This document shows positions 1-9,939 of a stretch of DNA of 15,740 nt, in pieces. Each line of letters starts with the position of its first letter. Within the stretch, counting starts at the first letter, position 1. The notes beneath the pieces were generated by a model that was given only the letters and a program-made list of their open reading frames with translations, was not told the origin of the DNA and did no database searches. This DNA comes from Zarea fungicola (taxonomy: Eukaryota; Ascomycota; Sordariomycetes; Hypocreales; Cordycipitaceae). A program made the translations under genes and the position numbers. Where the stretch lies: the NCBI GenBank assembly GCA_900169235.1, contig FWCC01000628.1, positions 1 to 15,740 on the forward strand. Reading direction: 5' to 3'.

Positions 1-414
1 TTTTGACGCTGCGCTGGCAATAAGCTTACCAAGTGGCAGTTCAACTACGGCATTCCAGCGAGCTTCTTAGATCGGCGTGAGATTAGCACCGGAATAATAT
101 TAAATTAGGAGCACGTCAAGTCAAGTGGACTTGGTGTAATATCTGGGTACCCTGGGTGTCTCTGTCTGGTGTGTCTATACTGCATCATCCTGCTGAAGCG
201 TGACAAAAGCTACCGGCAGATTATCAATCAGCCTTTATACAGTTAAATACTTTGAATTGCATCTATCACTGGCGAGAAAATACCCTCAACTCTGGAAGTT
301 TGCCAATAGCGTACTGATTTTGAGTCCACTTGCCGAGTCAGGGCAAGTCGTGCGACTCGGATATAACAGGTGTCAGACACCAAGACACAGCCCCTATTTG
401 TGCTGAAGGGGGTC

Positions 415-428
415 CGGCGGGCCCGCCG
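415..428. repeat. 14-bp perfect GC palindrome (CGGCGGGCCCGCCG)
   Basis: The sequence CGGCGGGCCCGCCG equals its own reverse complement and stands out in an otherwise mixed-composition intergenic region. It contains CGG and CCG half-sites in inverted orientation (CGG-N8-CCG), the kind of arrangement Zn2Cys6 dimers recognise. It lies about 1.1 kb upstream of the regulator start, so a regulatory role is speculative. Confidence 0.5.
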
Positions 429-1338
429 CAGCCAAAAAAGGTATTACAGGGCGGACGTACACCGTCACCAATGGCCTTCCTCCCACCAATAACCAACTAA
501 TTTAGGCAAGTTTGCTCGCCTCCATTGACAAATCTAGGACGGGCAAAACTGGTTAGCTGCCGACCAAGTTAGTCGGTTAGTAGTTGTTACGGCCTCACTG
601 TAGTGTCCACACTGGAGCAGCTTTACAGGACTAATTCCCTTTGAATGGGTACTGGCGTGTTGCCCTGATCAAATTTGTGGCCGCGGTGGGAATTCAACAA
701 GCTAGGAAGAGTGTGGGGGAGTAAAATGGGCATTCAGCTACATCTTCCTCAAGGCAGATCACATACAAAGAAGGTCCGCGGTCTTTCACTCTCTGCTTTA
801 ATGAATAACTAGTATCACACTAGGCTGATTTCAGTGGCATTATTCTGGATCAATTTACAGTAGAAGTTTCGGCTTTTGGCACCGGCAATTCGACATGGTT
901 GAGCTTTGGAAGGTTGAAGATGGCCATGAGAAACACCAACTATTTCATAAAACTCGCTTGACTGAAATTGTAAGTTGTGAAATGAATCTATTTATCAAAG
1001 CGCAGTGTGCTCATTGTAAATTCGGTTTAAAGTACCAGTGAGGCGGGATAGAAAGTATCGAATCGTCCCCAACGCCGTCGCAGAGGTCTGCGTGCTGGTC
1101 ACGCTCTTTGCGGCGGGTAGATCAAGCAAAGCCCCAAGATAAACAGATAGTTATTTCTGTAACTACTAAGGCTGATGAATAAGGTACCTGACGGGTCAGA
1201 GTGTTTAGGCAACTGGCTAAGACGACCCCTGTGTCGAAGAAGATGGCATCGGGGAACATTGTGTAGACGTCAGCGCAAGGTAATGTGGACATGTGTCGGC
1301 AAACTGCGCACCAGCGAGTCACGCATGGCTGAGTCTCA

Positions 1339-1358
1339 AAAATAAAAATAAAAATAAA
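1339..1358. repeat. A/T simple repeat, about three AAAAT-type units
   Basis: A short run of AAAAT/AAATA units forms a low-complexity tract about 190 bp before the regulator start codon. No function is implied beyond possible promoter AT-richness. Confidence 0.6.
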
Positions 1359-1545
1359 GGCCCAAACTAAGTCACTCCTTGCTCCGTAGCTAATAAGCAG
1401 TCAAAATCACAAGCCGGTATCAAGATTCCAATCTCCACTTAAGACAACAGGCCTACGCAGCTCCGTACCGACTACCATCATTTTTTGCTGCCATTGTTCG
1501 AAACTTGCTGTCAAGATTCTACGTGATATTTACAAGAGATTGGGA

Positions 1546-3377
1546 ATGGAGCTAGTTGCGCAGGCTTGTATGGCATGCAAGCGCCGGAAGGGGAGATGCG
1601 ACAGGCTACTTCCATCTTGCACGTATTGCACAAAGTATGTTACCGTACCACGCGACACTGTTTATCTCATTAGTAACTTACAGCATTGATCAGGCGATAT
1701 CGTCACTGTCTATATGTCACATCAGATGCGACTTGGGGTATCTTTCAGGAACATACGACCGCCTTCACCGCACCGTACTTCCTAGACCAGGGACGCTTCG
1801 CCAATCTGACACAGTTCCCTTACCCTGGTTTTGAAATACCCCGATTCGTGATACTTGAAATCGGCGATTTGTCACAAAGAGGAGATATCGCGTCTCTCTT
1901 CTTCTCTACAATTCATACATGGCTGCCTTTTGTTTCCAGGCAGAAAATCTTGCGGGGCGTTTTGCAATCTGAAGCGTGCCGGGCTGACGAAGCACTTCTC
2001 TTGTTGGCCATGAAGCTAGTAAATCTTGCGCCTTTTGGAGACCATGGCTCAGCGCAGACTGTCACCTACTCTGCCACTCTTGATTTTTTCAGCACGCTTC
2101 ATAAACGTGGTTGCCTCACAGTCGCAACCCTGCAGGCAGCCATTTTGCTGGCAATCTACGAACTTGGCCATGCTATTTATCCTGCTGCCTACATATCCGT
2201 GAGTAGTTGCGTGCAGTTTGCAACTATCATGGGCCTAAACTGGACAATTTCTCCATGGCTTACGAAAGGTCTATCGTGGATAGAAGCTGAGGAACTACGG
2301 CGCATTTGGTGGACAGTCGTGATCCTAGAGCGGTAAGTAGATCAGCCTCTTTTCAAATCAACTCAACTCAATCTAGCATCATGAGTATTACTGTTCTGTA
2401 TAGTTTTATTTTGACAGATATTCTCAGTTGGTTCGGGGCTAATGATTCCCAGGTTCGTCAGTTTGGGGCAGTCGTCGCATCGAATTGTCACAGAAGGACC
2501 AAATGCTGACAATCTTTTACCATGTGATGACGCAGCATGGGATGAGGGCGTAGGACATTTTTCAATCAAAGTCTTAACTAGAAAGTCTGTCTGACAACAT
2601 GTTTAGAAAATTGCACCAAACTATACAATAGCTCTGGATAAGCCGGATCACGTCAAGATGAGCCAGTTTTCCCTGTTCGCACAAGCCACACTATTGCTGG
2701 ATCGAGTCTTTGAATTGCGTCGTGGCACAGTCTCTGAAATTCGAGATGAAATTTTCCACAGCAGGGTTGCCCAGCTAGAGCGAGCCCTCAATGCCTTGCT
2801 GGTCTTCATAAACATGGAGACTTCGGGGAGGGCGTTTATAGGTTGCTGCCCGAGTGCAATCTGCTACAGGTACAATACACCATCCTAAGCAAATTAAATC
2901 ACGCTAATTTGGATGTTCGCTTTGTAACAGTGCTATCTCACTCCTCCATGGGTCCAACATCTCCCAATCGGTTTCATGTCCGCAGGACGAATTATCCATT
3001 ATTACTCGAAATACATTGAATAGCATGGCAGCTGACTTTGTTCAATTTGCGACGAGAATAACCGAGTCCGGAAGTGGCAGTCTCTGGGCGATATCTCCCA
3101 TGATACTGCACTGGGGATACGCGGCGTCGACCTACATCATGCTGTTGGCGCAAGAGAGGCAAGATGATGGATCCAACTCGTCCCTAGACATTTGCCGTCG
3201 CGCAATTGAGCTACTGAGTAGGCGGTGGCACTGTGCAGGTATGTATCAACTAAATAGTACCCGGGTTGTAGCACCCCGCATGAGTTTGAGTAGAACTAAC
3301 CTTGCATGCAACCAGGAGTGTATCTTGGGATGCTCAATGTCTGTCAACAAATCAACTCCACTCCTCCGTGCAACTAA
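1546..3377 (+). CDS. Zn(II)2Cys6 transcription factor with fungal-specific regulatory domain (six exons)
   Basis: This is a nuclear DNA-binding regulator, probably pathway-specific. Exons by my reading are 1546-1634, 1694-2332, 2453-2549, 2607-2869, 2931-3238 and 3316-3377, giving 485 aa. The N-terminus carries a perfect binuclear zinc cluster, C8-x2-C11-x6-C18-x6-C25-x2-C28-x6-C35, with the basic stretch KRRKGR between C11 and C18. The sixth cysteine appears only after splicing intron 1 at the second candidate acceptor (GATCAG, ending at 1693). The middle has the usual fungal_trans hallmarks: a segment reading STIHTWLPFVSR, then RRIWWTVVILE at about 232-242, continuing after a spliced R243 into a WDEG block ending at residue 275. 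Intron 3 has a weak donor (GTAGGA) but restores the conserved frame. No leucine zipper is evident. It heads a neighbourhood of lipid-modifying enzymes, which suggests it controls them. Exact targets cannot be read from sequence. Confidence 0.9.
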
Positions 3378-4266
3378 AAGACGCAGAGGAGCTGCGCTAA
3401 TCTTCTGTACTTCTTTATTCGTTGCTGGATAGACCTGGCTGGTGAAAGCAGAGTCCGCATTGGGATGTTTGCGGGTGAGCATCAGCCTCCCAACTTTCGT
3501 ATCGGAATTCGTTCTCATGCTGACCCTGGAGATTACGAAATTCGCTTTACCAGGGTATGAACGGAACGTAGAATTGTACCAAGGTCAAGAGGAGGCTCAT
3601 GAATTGAGCAATGACAAACATATTCGACGTCACAAGCCAGCCAGTTACATCTGTTTTGATTTGCTCGTCAACCGTTGACCCCGTCTTTCTTTCTCTATTA
3701 TTACATCAGGAACTCTTTACATCATTTCAGGGATAGAAAAATCAAGTCAGTCGATCGTGGGAAACAGGTTAGGGACATGCTGGCAAACATATGTATCAAT
3801 ATCGAGAGATAATAAATATTCCATTCACTCCAAAACGCGGCAAGATACATGGTTTTGGCTCATTTATCAATATTACGTAGATTGTGGGCTAGGACTTCGG
3901 TGTAATATAATATATAAATAAATAAAGGCGCAGGATCCTTTCTGTGTCAATCATGTCGTGAACGATGTATCCGGAAGGCTTGTCATTTCCGTTTCTCTCC
4001 CATTTCCGTGATGGCTGCCGAAACCCTTCTTGTATTGGCAGCTAATCATGCAAAGAGAGAAATAAGAATAAACCAAGGGAGCTAAGATGAATGTAAGATT
4101 GGAAATAATATAACCTGCACGGGTTTACTAATAGTACATGTTGAACAACGCCCAGTATATCGACGTGACAGAAATTAAGGTTCCAGCCATAGATGCCGCC
4201 TGGCTCATGCCCTTTTGACAACAACTTGGCAGTTCTTCCCTTTAATCTTGTTTCTTGTAGTGTGCA
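3378..4266. other. Convergent intergenic region between regulator and thioesterase, no gene
   Basis: The regulator (+) and thioesterase (-) transcribe towards each other, so this stretch should hold both 3' untranslated ends. It is AT-rich, with a TATATAAATAAATAAA-like tract near 3910-3925. The open frames are short, lack recognisable motifs, and do not splice sensibly to the neighbours. Confidence 0.6.
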
Positions 4267-5439
4267 TTATATTTTAGGGGAGGCTTTTGGGCCCAGGATA
4301 CCGTCTTGAACCGCAGTAGCAACGTGCTTACCAGACGGGCTCCAAACCTTAACCTGCATCATACATCGACCGGCACTGGCTCTTGGCCAACTTGATTCCA
4401 ACAACCACCACTCATTTTCGTCCATAACAGCTTCAGCACCATTAACATGGACGTAAAATGAATAACTGAGAGTTGCCGCCACACCAAAAAAGTCTCCATA
4501 GTCGAGATGCGTTGCCAGCATATTCAGGCCATTTCTATCCGCAGCAAACGCGTGGCAGACAATATGGCTGTTGATTTGGTCTTTCAATATCGGTTTCATG
4601 AGTCGGTAGTAAACCAGTTGGCGTTTATCAGCGGGGGCCCTCTGACTATTGTAGGCAGTCATGTCCACCTTGTGCATATCAATCATGGGGAAATCACCAT
4701 AGTCAAGTGTTGGGTACAGTTTGGTAATCTGGTCCAGATCTATGTGGGGAACTGGTGGCCATTGATCTGGTTGTTTCGCAGACAAAACATCTGCGTATCG
4801 CTCATGTGCCGATAATGTTGCTTGCATCTCATCACGGCCCGTATATGCACTCTTAAACGTGGTAATGGCAGTAAAACAAGGGTCATTCAACCGCGTCGCA
4901 GCATCGGACGGCTGAAACGGCCCATTTGGGTTTACCGAGGGTTGTGTTGGCTGTGCAGCCACCACGAGACTGGTCCGAAACGACCGACCACCAGGAATGG
5001 TATGCACGCCATACACAAAGGGACGGTCTCGTAAACCAGGTTTTGTAAATACGCCTTGTATCGACTATGTCGTGTCAAAATACTTGCCACAACAATGATC
5101 TTTTTCGCGGGGGCGGTAACGGAGCAACGAAATAAATAAACTTACATGGATGGAAAGTGGTGACTGGCGAGGGTTCGGAGTGACGCCCGTGCAAGTTTCA
5201 ATCTCTAGCGACGCAGCTGCAGCTAATGCTGCTTGGATGTATACGCATCCTCCAAATACGCCAATCGCCAGCTCGCTAGGGTGAGGTTCCGATTCAGAGG
5301 CAGTTCCAGTTTGTAGAGTCTGCCCAGGTACCCATGCGGGGCTGCAGCTCATGAAGCAACGAGGTGGTGCTATCGTATAATTGCTCGCTGTCTCTAGATG
5401 CAACAGCTTCATGGCTTCGTCGAGCTCCTTTCGATGCAT
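4267..5439 (-). CDS. Acyl-CoA thioesterase II family (TesB/ACOT8-like double hotdog), two exons
   Basis: It should hydrolyse acyl-CoA to free fatty acid and CoA. Exon 1 is 5439-5146 and exon 2 is 5064-4267. The intron (5145-5065, 81 nt) has donor GTAAGT and acceptor CATAG in phase 0, giving 363 aa. The N-terminal hotdog shows GVFGGCVYIQAALAAAASL, and the splice joins ...LSIH to SIQGVFTKPG, then DRPFVY and GGRSF, all family hallmarks. The C-terminal hotdog has LDYGDFFG (D286) and ATAVQDGIL (Q351), matching the catalytic Asp and Gln of E. coli TesB. The third catalytic position, a Thr in TesB, falls in LESSW (about S322/S323), so a Ser may substitute. The protein ends in -SPKI, not a canonical peroxisomal PTS1, so a cytosolic location is as likely. 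The ATG at 5439 is the first in its frame. Together with the desaturase and cyclopropane synthase it suggests release or turnover of a modified acyl chain. Substrate chain length is not readable. Confidence 0.88.
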
Positions 5440-5531
5440 TTTGGCAATAGTAACTCTTGGTGTTGAACGTTGTAAAGTTTAGCTAAGCCGCCACAAAACA
5501 GCCTGGACAACCGTTGCTTGGCTCGTTGGTT

Positions 5532-5540
5532 CGGTACCCG
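5532..5540. promoter_or_regulatory. Candidate Zn2Cys6 site CGG-TAC-CCG upstream of thioesterase
   Basis: CGG-TAC-CCG is an inverted CGG pair with a 3-bp spacer, about 95 bp upstream of the thioesterase ATG. A second inverted CGG pair with the same spacing (CGG-ATT-CCG) lies upstream of the desaturase. The motif is short and could occur by chance, so this is a weak candidate operator for the neighbouring regulator. Confidence 0.25.
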
Positions 5541-5660
5541 CTTTCGAAGTTGGGGGAGCGAGCTATTCCTAATTGAACCATGTCTTATCACGACCAGTTC
5601 AGAAGCCTGACTCGTGTCATTGGGCGGTGCGCAAAGAACCATGAACTGATGAGAGCGGGG

Positions 5661-5682
5661 AGTACTCCGTACAGTACTCCGT
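5661..5682. repeat. Tandem AGTACTCCGT motif (two copies)
   Basis: Two copies of AGTACTCCGT (5661-5670 and 5673-5682) are separated by AC and end 1 bp before the left TA of the MITE-like element. TACTCCGTA recurs near 13384-13392. Such TACTCCGTAC strings are frequent in filamentous ascomycete genomes as I recall. Their role is not established here. Confidence 0.6.
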
Positions 5683-5683
5683 C

Positions 5684-6055
5684 TACCCCTTGAAATAATG
5701 TTGACGTACTACTTTATGGATGCCAAATCCACCAATTAAAATCTAGATGACTGGGGTCCGACCAGGGTATGCTTCCAAAAAACCAGGATTATTACCATAC
5801 TTTCAGAAGTCGCTAAATATTTCTCCCGAAAAATTTCATTTTTTAAGTCAGATTCTCGCTAAATCTTTATTAGTAATAATGTAAAAAAAAAGAAAAAAAG
5901 AAAAAAAGAATAGGCACTAGATCAAAAAAGACACTTGATTAGAAAATAGCTATTTTATATAGTTATTCTTTCTTGAAATGTGGCTTTTTTCTTAGTCTTT
6001 ATTGTGCGATATTTCTTCTGATTGAAGTCGCACGCCAACATTATTTCAAGGGGTA
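5684..6055. mobile_element. MITE-like element with terminal inverted repeats and TA flanks
   Basis: CCCCTTGAAATAATGTTG at 5686-5703 is the exact reverse complement of 6036-6053. The similarity extends about 10-15 bp further inward with substitutions, several of them G/A transitions. Both ends are flanked by TA (5684-5685 and 6054-6055), the target duplication expected of Tc1/mariner-type insertions. The ~370-bp interior is very AT-rich, carries a poly-A/AAAAAAAG tract near 5882-5910, and has no transposase frame, so the element is non-autonomous. The transition-type differences between the ends fit age or repeat-induced point mutation, but this is not decisive. Confidence 0.75.
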
Positions 6056-6453
6056 TACCGTAATGACGAGTAATGGCTGGTGCTGCGTAAGTAAATGACA
6101 CACGTAAAACCAACAGTCCACCGGACCTTGCGCCGCCTTTGAAGCTTTTAGGCGCAGTGCTTGAAACTCATTGAGAGTGTCCGTACTTATTCGGCCCTGG
6201 CAATTATATGCCGCTAACTATCGAAAACAGAGAAAAGTCCGCGGGAAGATGGCAAGGCGATGTGCAGCAACTTCACGTGAGCAAGTTCACAAGAGTCATT
6301 CGGGACTACTCCACGAATAAGAATCGCCGCTCTCTGTCAATGGAGAAGAGGGTCAGACAAATTTAATACTCAACAACTACAACTTTATCCCCAGATGTGC
6401 GCGATATTTCATGGAGATGACAGGATTTTCCTATTTAGGAGACACCACCGTTG

Positions 6454-6500
6454 CCCGGGCTCCACGCCGTGACAATCCATTGCCCGGGGTCCACCGTCGT
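6454..6500. repeat. Imperfect direct repeat around TTGCCCGGG/CTCCAC
   Basis: Two related strings, TTGCCCGGGCTCCACGCCGT and TTGCCCGGGGTCCACCGTCG, lie about 30 bp apart. They share TTGCCCGGG followed by (C/G)TCCAC. The first contains the 8-bp palindrome GCCCGGGC. No function is evident. Confidence 0.5.
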
Positions 6501-6625
6501 CGGTGCCAGGTCGGCAGCAAGCACTTGGTACGGTACCCAATCAACGGTAAGTAATAGTTACTGGGTAAAAAGGCAAGGCAAGGGTAATCGTACAGCCTCC
6601 TGTGGGGCTTACCCGTGTCTAGTGG

Positions 6626-6767
6626 CGTTGTAAGACACCATAATAAGTTCAAGGCAATAGGTTGACGAGTCAAGGGCGACGATCTTGAGCTTTCGAGTGG
6701 CAGCTAGAGACGGAATAGGCAGCTTCCAAGTGCAATACAACGTGTTGTAAGCCCCATAATAAGTCTG
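6626..6767. repeat. Separated direct repeat, about 24 bp, GTTGTAAG...CCATAATAAGT
   Basis: The segments 6626-6650 and 6743-6767 both read GTTGTAAG, then a short variable part, then CCATAATAAGT. Their starts are about 117 bp apart. This could be a remnant of a duplicated segment or a decayed repeat. Nothing else in the region identifies it. Confidence 0.5.
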
Positions 6768-6903
6768 CTTCATTCATTATTTTGCAGTTTTCAGAATCTA
6801 GAGATGACGCTACCGCAGGGGCTGTTGGCGTACAGCCAAAGATAGTAAGCTAGCGAAACAATTGAATCTATGAGAGAGCAAATCGAAAGCTGGCTTGCTC
6901 CCT

Positions 6904-6919
6904 ACCCGGATTACCGGGT
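6904..6919. repeat. Inverted repeat ACCCGG-ATTA-CCGGGT
   Basis: Six-bp perfect arms flank a 4-bp centre, about 110 bp downstream of the desaturase stop codon. Read as DNA it contains CGG-ATTA-CCG, a possible Zn2Cys6-type site. Read as RNA it would form a short hairpin in the desaturase 3' untranslated region. Both readings are speculative. Confidence 0.4.
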
Positions 6920-7028
6920 AATTTTTCCGGCAATGAAAACTTTTCATGCTGTCGCACGTTGCCCAAATCTAAACATTCGTTTTTTCTAAACTATTGCAAG
7001 CATTACCAGCGTTGTATCATATCAAATA

Positions 7029-8453
7029 TCATGTCCCTGCATGCTGGTCTTGATCCAGCGTATCCCCAACCTGCAAACCAAACCGCAAAACACCAAACCG
7101 CATATTCTGCAATAAATTACTGGCTGCTTTCGAGTCTATGGTATTCATTAGAAAAGGTAAAGCCTCGAGCGTGTCATGACTCACGATTGTATACTCCGCC
7201 ATGGAATTGGGTTGTGATGTCTTTGCCAATGTTGGCGCGCACAATGCCTGCTCCTCCTGGGTGGCTTTTCACAAAGCCACCAACGTCATATATGATTCCA
7301 GCAAGACATACCAAGTTCTTTCTATCTGAGCGTCGCTCATCGGTCAGTGCTTTGAATTCATCCCATGTATACACTGGGAGTGTATCCACGGGAGTGCCCC
7401 ACTGGATCTTTCTCTTCCAGATGTTCAAATGCTTCTGTTTTTGTTGAAAGACGGCCTTGTCAATTTCGTTTGACTCGAACGTCTGCAGGTCATCTGCTAA
7501 GCCAAGAAGAGCGCACTATGCAAGCAAAGACACCAAACGTCAGCAATCACCAACTCTGGCCTGGTACAGAAAGCACTCCAAGATCCATATCTCTACCTAC
7601 CAGCCCAATGCACCATTTTGTGGGGTCATAGTCAAACCAGTTGACTCCATTGCGATAGTCGCTCGGAAACTCATGGTGGAAGTTGTGATAGCCCTCACCA
7701 AAGGTTAAGACTGCGGTAAGCAGATGATCTCTCGGGGAATGTGCGTCTGCGTACGGCTGGTCACCGAGAAGATGTGCCAAGGAGTTGACGCAGTTGGTAG
7801 CCTGCTGGAACAGAAACACGCGCAGAATCCCTGCATACAGCAAGCCTCCGAGCGCGTCGTTCCATCCAAACCCCGCAATCATCATGGGCAGAACATAGCC
7901 AGTAAAGAGGCACAGAGGGCCAAAGCATCTGTCTTGCCACATGGCCACCCTGTCACTAGTCAGGTCAGAAATATCAACAGAAACGGCCTGCTTTGGGTCA
8001 GGCTTCATAATGAGCCAACCCATATGTGACCATAAGAATCCTCTATTGGCATTGTGGGGGTCCTTTTCCGTATCAACGTAGCGGTGATGAACGCGATGGT
8101 CTCGGCACCAAGTCAAAATTGATCCCTGGACACTACTAGCTCCTGCTATGGCGAGCATAATCCTTAGTGTAGATGATGCTGCAAAGGATCGATGTGACCA
8201 GAGACGATGATATCCTATCCCATCCCATCAGCTTTATGTTTTCGGTGCTTGTGCTGTCACACCCGTACATACCAGCTGTGATTCCAACACCGGATATAAT
8301 GTAAAGTACCGTCGCTAATACCATAGTTTGGCGAATCATGGGCTGCCTAAAGCTCCAAACTATGCCCGCAATGGGTATTAAAACGCAGAATATCACATTT
8401 CGAGGTTGCAGCTGCTGCAACAGCTTCATAACTTGTGCCATAGCTGCTGGCAT
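7029..8453 (-). CDS. Delta-9-type acyl-CoA desaturase with C-terminal cytochrome b5 domain (four exons)
   Basis: It should introduce a cis double bond into a saturated acyl-CoA at the ER membrane, using a di-iron centre with electrons delivered by its fused cytochrome b5. Exons are 8453-8273, 8214-7601, 7515-7185 and 7135-7029, giving 410 aa. Introns of 58, 85 and 49 nt have GTATGT, GTAGGT and GTGAGT donors and TAG acceptors. All three histidine boxes are intact: HRLWSH (63-68), HRVHH (100-104) and HNFHH (237-241), plus NSLAH with H208. The first box is completed only after intron 1 is removed. The b5 domain has HPGG (H350) and a VYNHS block whose H376, the likely second haem ligand, is split by intron 3. 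At 410 aa it is shorter than many fungal Ole1 proteins and has little N-terminal extension. The ATG at 8453 is used; M5 or M9 are alternatives. Its place beside a cyclopropane synthase suggests a dedicated paralogue supplying the unsaturated substrate. Confidence 0.93.
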
Positions 8454-8668
8454 AAGTCAAAGATGCGGGTTGAGATTAAACACAAGTAGTTTAGTTAATA
8501 TTAAATTGAAAGATAATTCTCCGGAGGAGTAGCTAACTATATCAAGAGAGTTGAATAACTTTTAACAAATCTAGCTTCTACACTTGAACAGGGGGAACAT
8601 GGGGAACATTCAGGCGTGTGGAGCACGCTGACGAAGTTTTGTAGGACTTTTGTATAGTTGGCCTTTTC

Positions 8669-8677
8669 CGGATTCCG
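8669..8677. promoter_or_regulatory. Candidate Zn2Cys6 site CGG-ATT-CCG upstream of desaturase
   Basis: An inverted CGG pair with a 3-bp spacer lies about 215 bp upstream of the desaturase ATG. The half-sites and spacing match the site upstream of the thioesterase (5532-5540). I did not find the same spacing upstream of the cyclopropane synthase, where the closest inverted pair is CGG-N10-CCG near 9732-9747. This is weak evidence for common control. Confidence 0.25.
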
Positions 8678-8869
8678 GGTTAATGATCGGTCAAAGCGGC
8701 TTTCAAAATATAATGCACAGCCCGAGTATCATCCTCGCTGGTGCTCCAGATCTGCGTACCGCCAGCCTCGCATGATGAGCTTGGTGAAAATGGAATGGGT
8801 ATCGGTTGCTTCGGCCGCTTATTCTGGAGCTGCAAGAACCATTTGGAACCACTTTGGCCGGCAGTTAAG

Positions 8870-8911
8870 GATTCCTATACGGGGATTCCTATACGGGTAC
8901 TCATATACGGG
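8870..8911. repeat. 14-bp tandem repeat, three units (GATTCCTATACGGG)
   Basis: GATTCCTATACGGG occurs at 8870-8883 and 8884-8897, followed by a degenerate third unit, TACTCATATACGGG (8898-8911). Each unit ends in TATACGGG. It lies about 420 bp upstream of the desaturase start, in the shared intergenic region. It may be neutral slippage or a repeated regulatory site. Confidence 0.75.
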
Positions 8912-9939
8912 GCTGCACCGGCTGCCCTATCTAAGTTTGGCCCCGATGCCGAGTTTCGCAGCATGAACTCTTGTGGATCTGCTGCAAGGATCCAGGGTGA
9001 TTTGGAGGGTTTCTGTGGATTATGGCCAGACAACGGCCGAAAGCGGCTACTGCCGTCTGCATAAGCGGCGTATTGGTTTAACGAAACGGATGGGAGGAAT
9101 GGAAACACTTGGGCAGGCATAAGCCACGGACTTTAGCCAAAATACAACGCACGGCTTTCCACGAAATCGAACCATGAGTGGGAGACTATCCCGCCATGGA
9201 TTAGAATTAGATCAGCAACGGCTGCGGGCCGCTTCTATGGCGTATTTATTTTCGATGGTGAAGAACTCGCTGCGCATTAGTGCAGAATAAAAGATGCAAG
9301 ATATTGGATTTCTACTTCAGAACTTCTTTACGGAGTAGAAACCAATACTTGACTTTGCCTATAATATTTTTTTCTGGAAAGAAGATTCTCACTGAGATGT
9401 AATGTGGGTATCTATTGTATGACATGACAATATACTGACTTGTTGGCTCTCTCTGCGCAAAGACCATCTGTTAGTTGATTTCAGCCACGGGGGAAGTCAT
9501 CAAGTATCCACTCGGTATTCGGTATTCAGGTAACCTTATTTCAGTCGTGCTTTCTGTGTGGGAGAACACAGCCCTCGAACACTTGTGGAACTCATTTCCG
9601 AACCATTTTCTAGATTCGGTAGATTCGGCGGAAAAGAAACACTGCGGCAACCTGTCCCGCATGTCAATCCACTATGCCGCTCGGCGCTATTTTTCACTTC
9701 CGCCAGCAGTCCGCTTTGATATACATACACCGGCAATTCAATTCCGGGTTGACAACCATCATGACTCTCGCCATGTTTTTTTATGCCTTAACAGTAAATA
9801 TTTGGCAGCTATAGTGTGTACTTCGGGGTGAGATTATTGCCCCCAACTGCTCCATACGGCCCAGATCTACCCCTTCATACGTGGGATTTCACCGCCAGTA
9901 TTCCCTCACGTTGGAACCAATACGAAGTAGGCGTCTTGT

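Larger units (their letters stand above)
1..1545. other. Intergenic region upstream of the Zn2Cys6 regulator, no gene recognised
   Basis: I see no convincing coding region on either strand. The longest open frames are under 70 codons, have no ATG start or recognisable motif, and show no splice-linked continuation. The stretch holds a perfect GC palindrome (415-428), a short A/T-rich tandem repeat (about 1339-1358), and presumably the promoter of the regulator that starts at 1546. The left edge may contain the end of a neighbouring transcription unit, but nothing in the sequence proves it. Confidence 0.6.
5440..7028. other. Intergenic region between thioesterase 5' end and desaturase 3' end
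   Basis: No gene is supported here. It contains the thioesterase promoter (5440-5683), a MITE-like element (5684-6055), several short direct repeats (6454-6500, 6626-6767) and a GC-rich inverted repeat (6904-6919) about 110 bp beyond the desaturase stop codon. Open frames on both strands are short and mutually overlapping, with no recognisable protein motif. Confidence 0.6.

Noticed and set aside
3442..3678. Possible further C-terminal exon of the Zn2Cys6 regulator
   Set aside because: The regulator reaches a stop at 3375-3377 after a well-formed splice, and the later frame has no family resemblance.
4507..4815. Open frame antisense to the thioesterase
   Set aside because: It lies opposite a strongly supported conserved coding exon and has no independent evidence.
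8741..9064. Plus-strand frame of about 107 codons in the desaturase upstream region
   Set aside because: It starts with GTG, runs through a tandem repeat, overlaps other frames of similar length, and shows no protein family features.
9475..9831. Plus-strand frame of about 118 codons upstream of the cyclopropane synthase
   Set aside because: It starts with TTG and has no recognisable motif or spliced continuation; probably chance.
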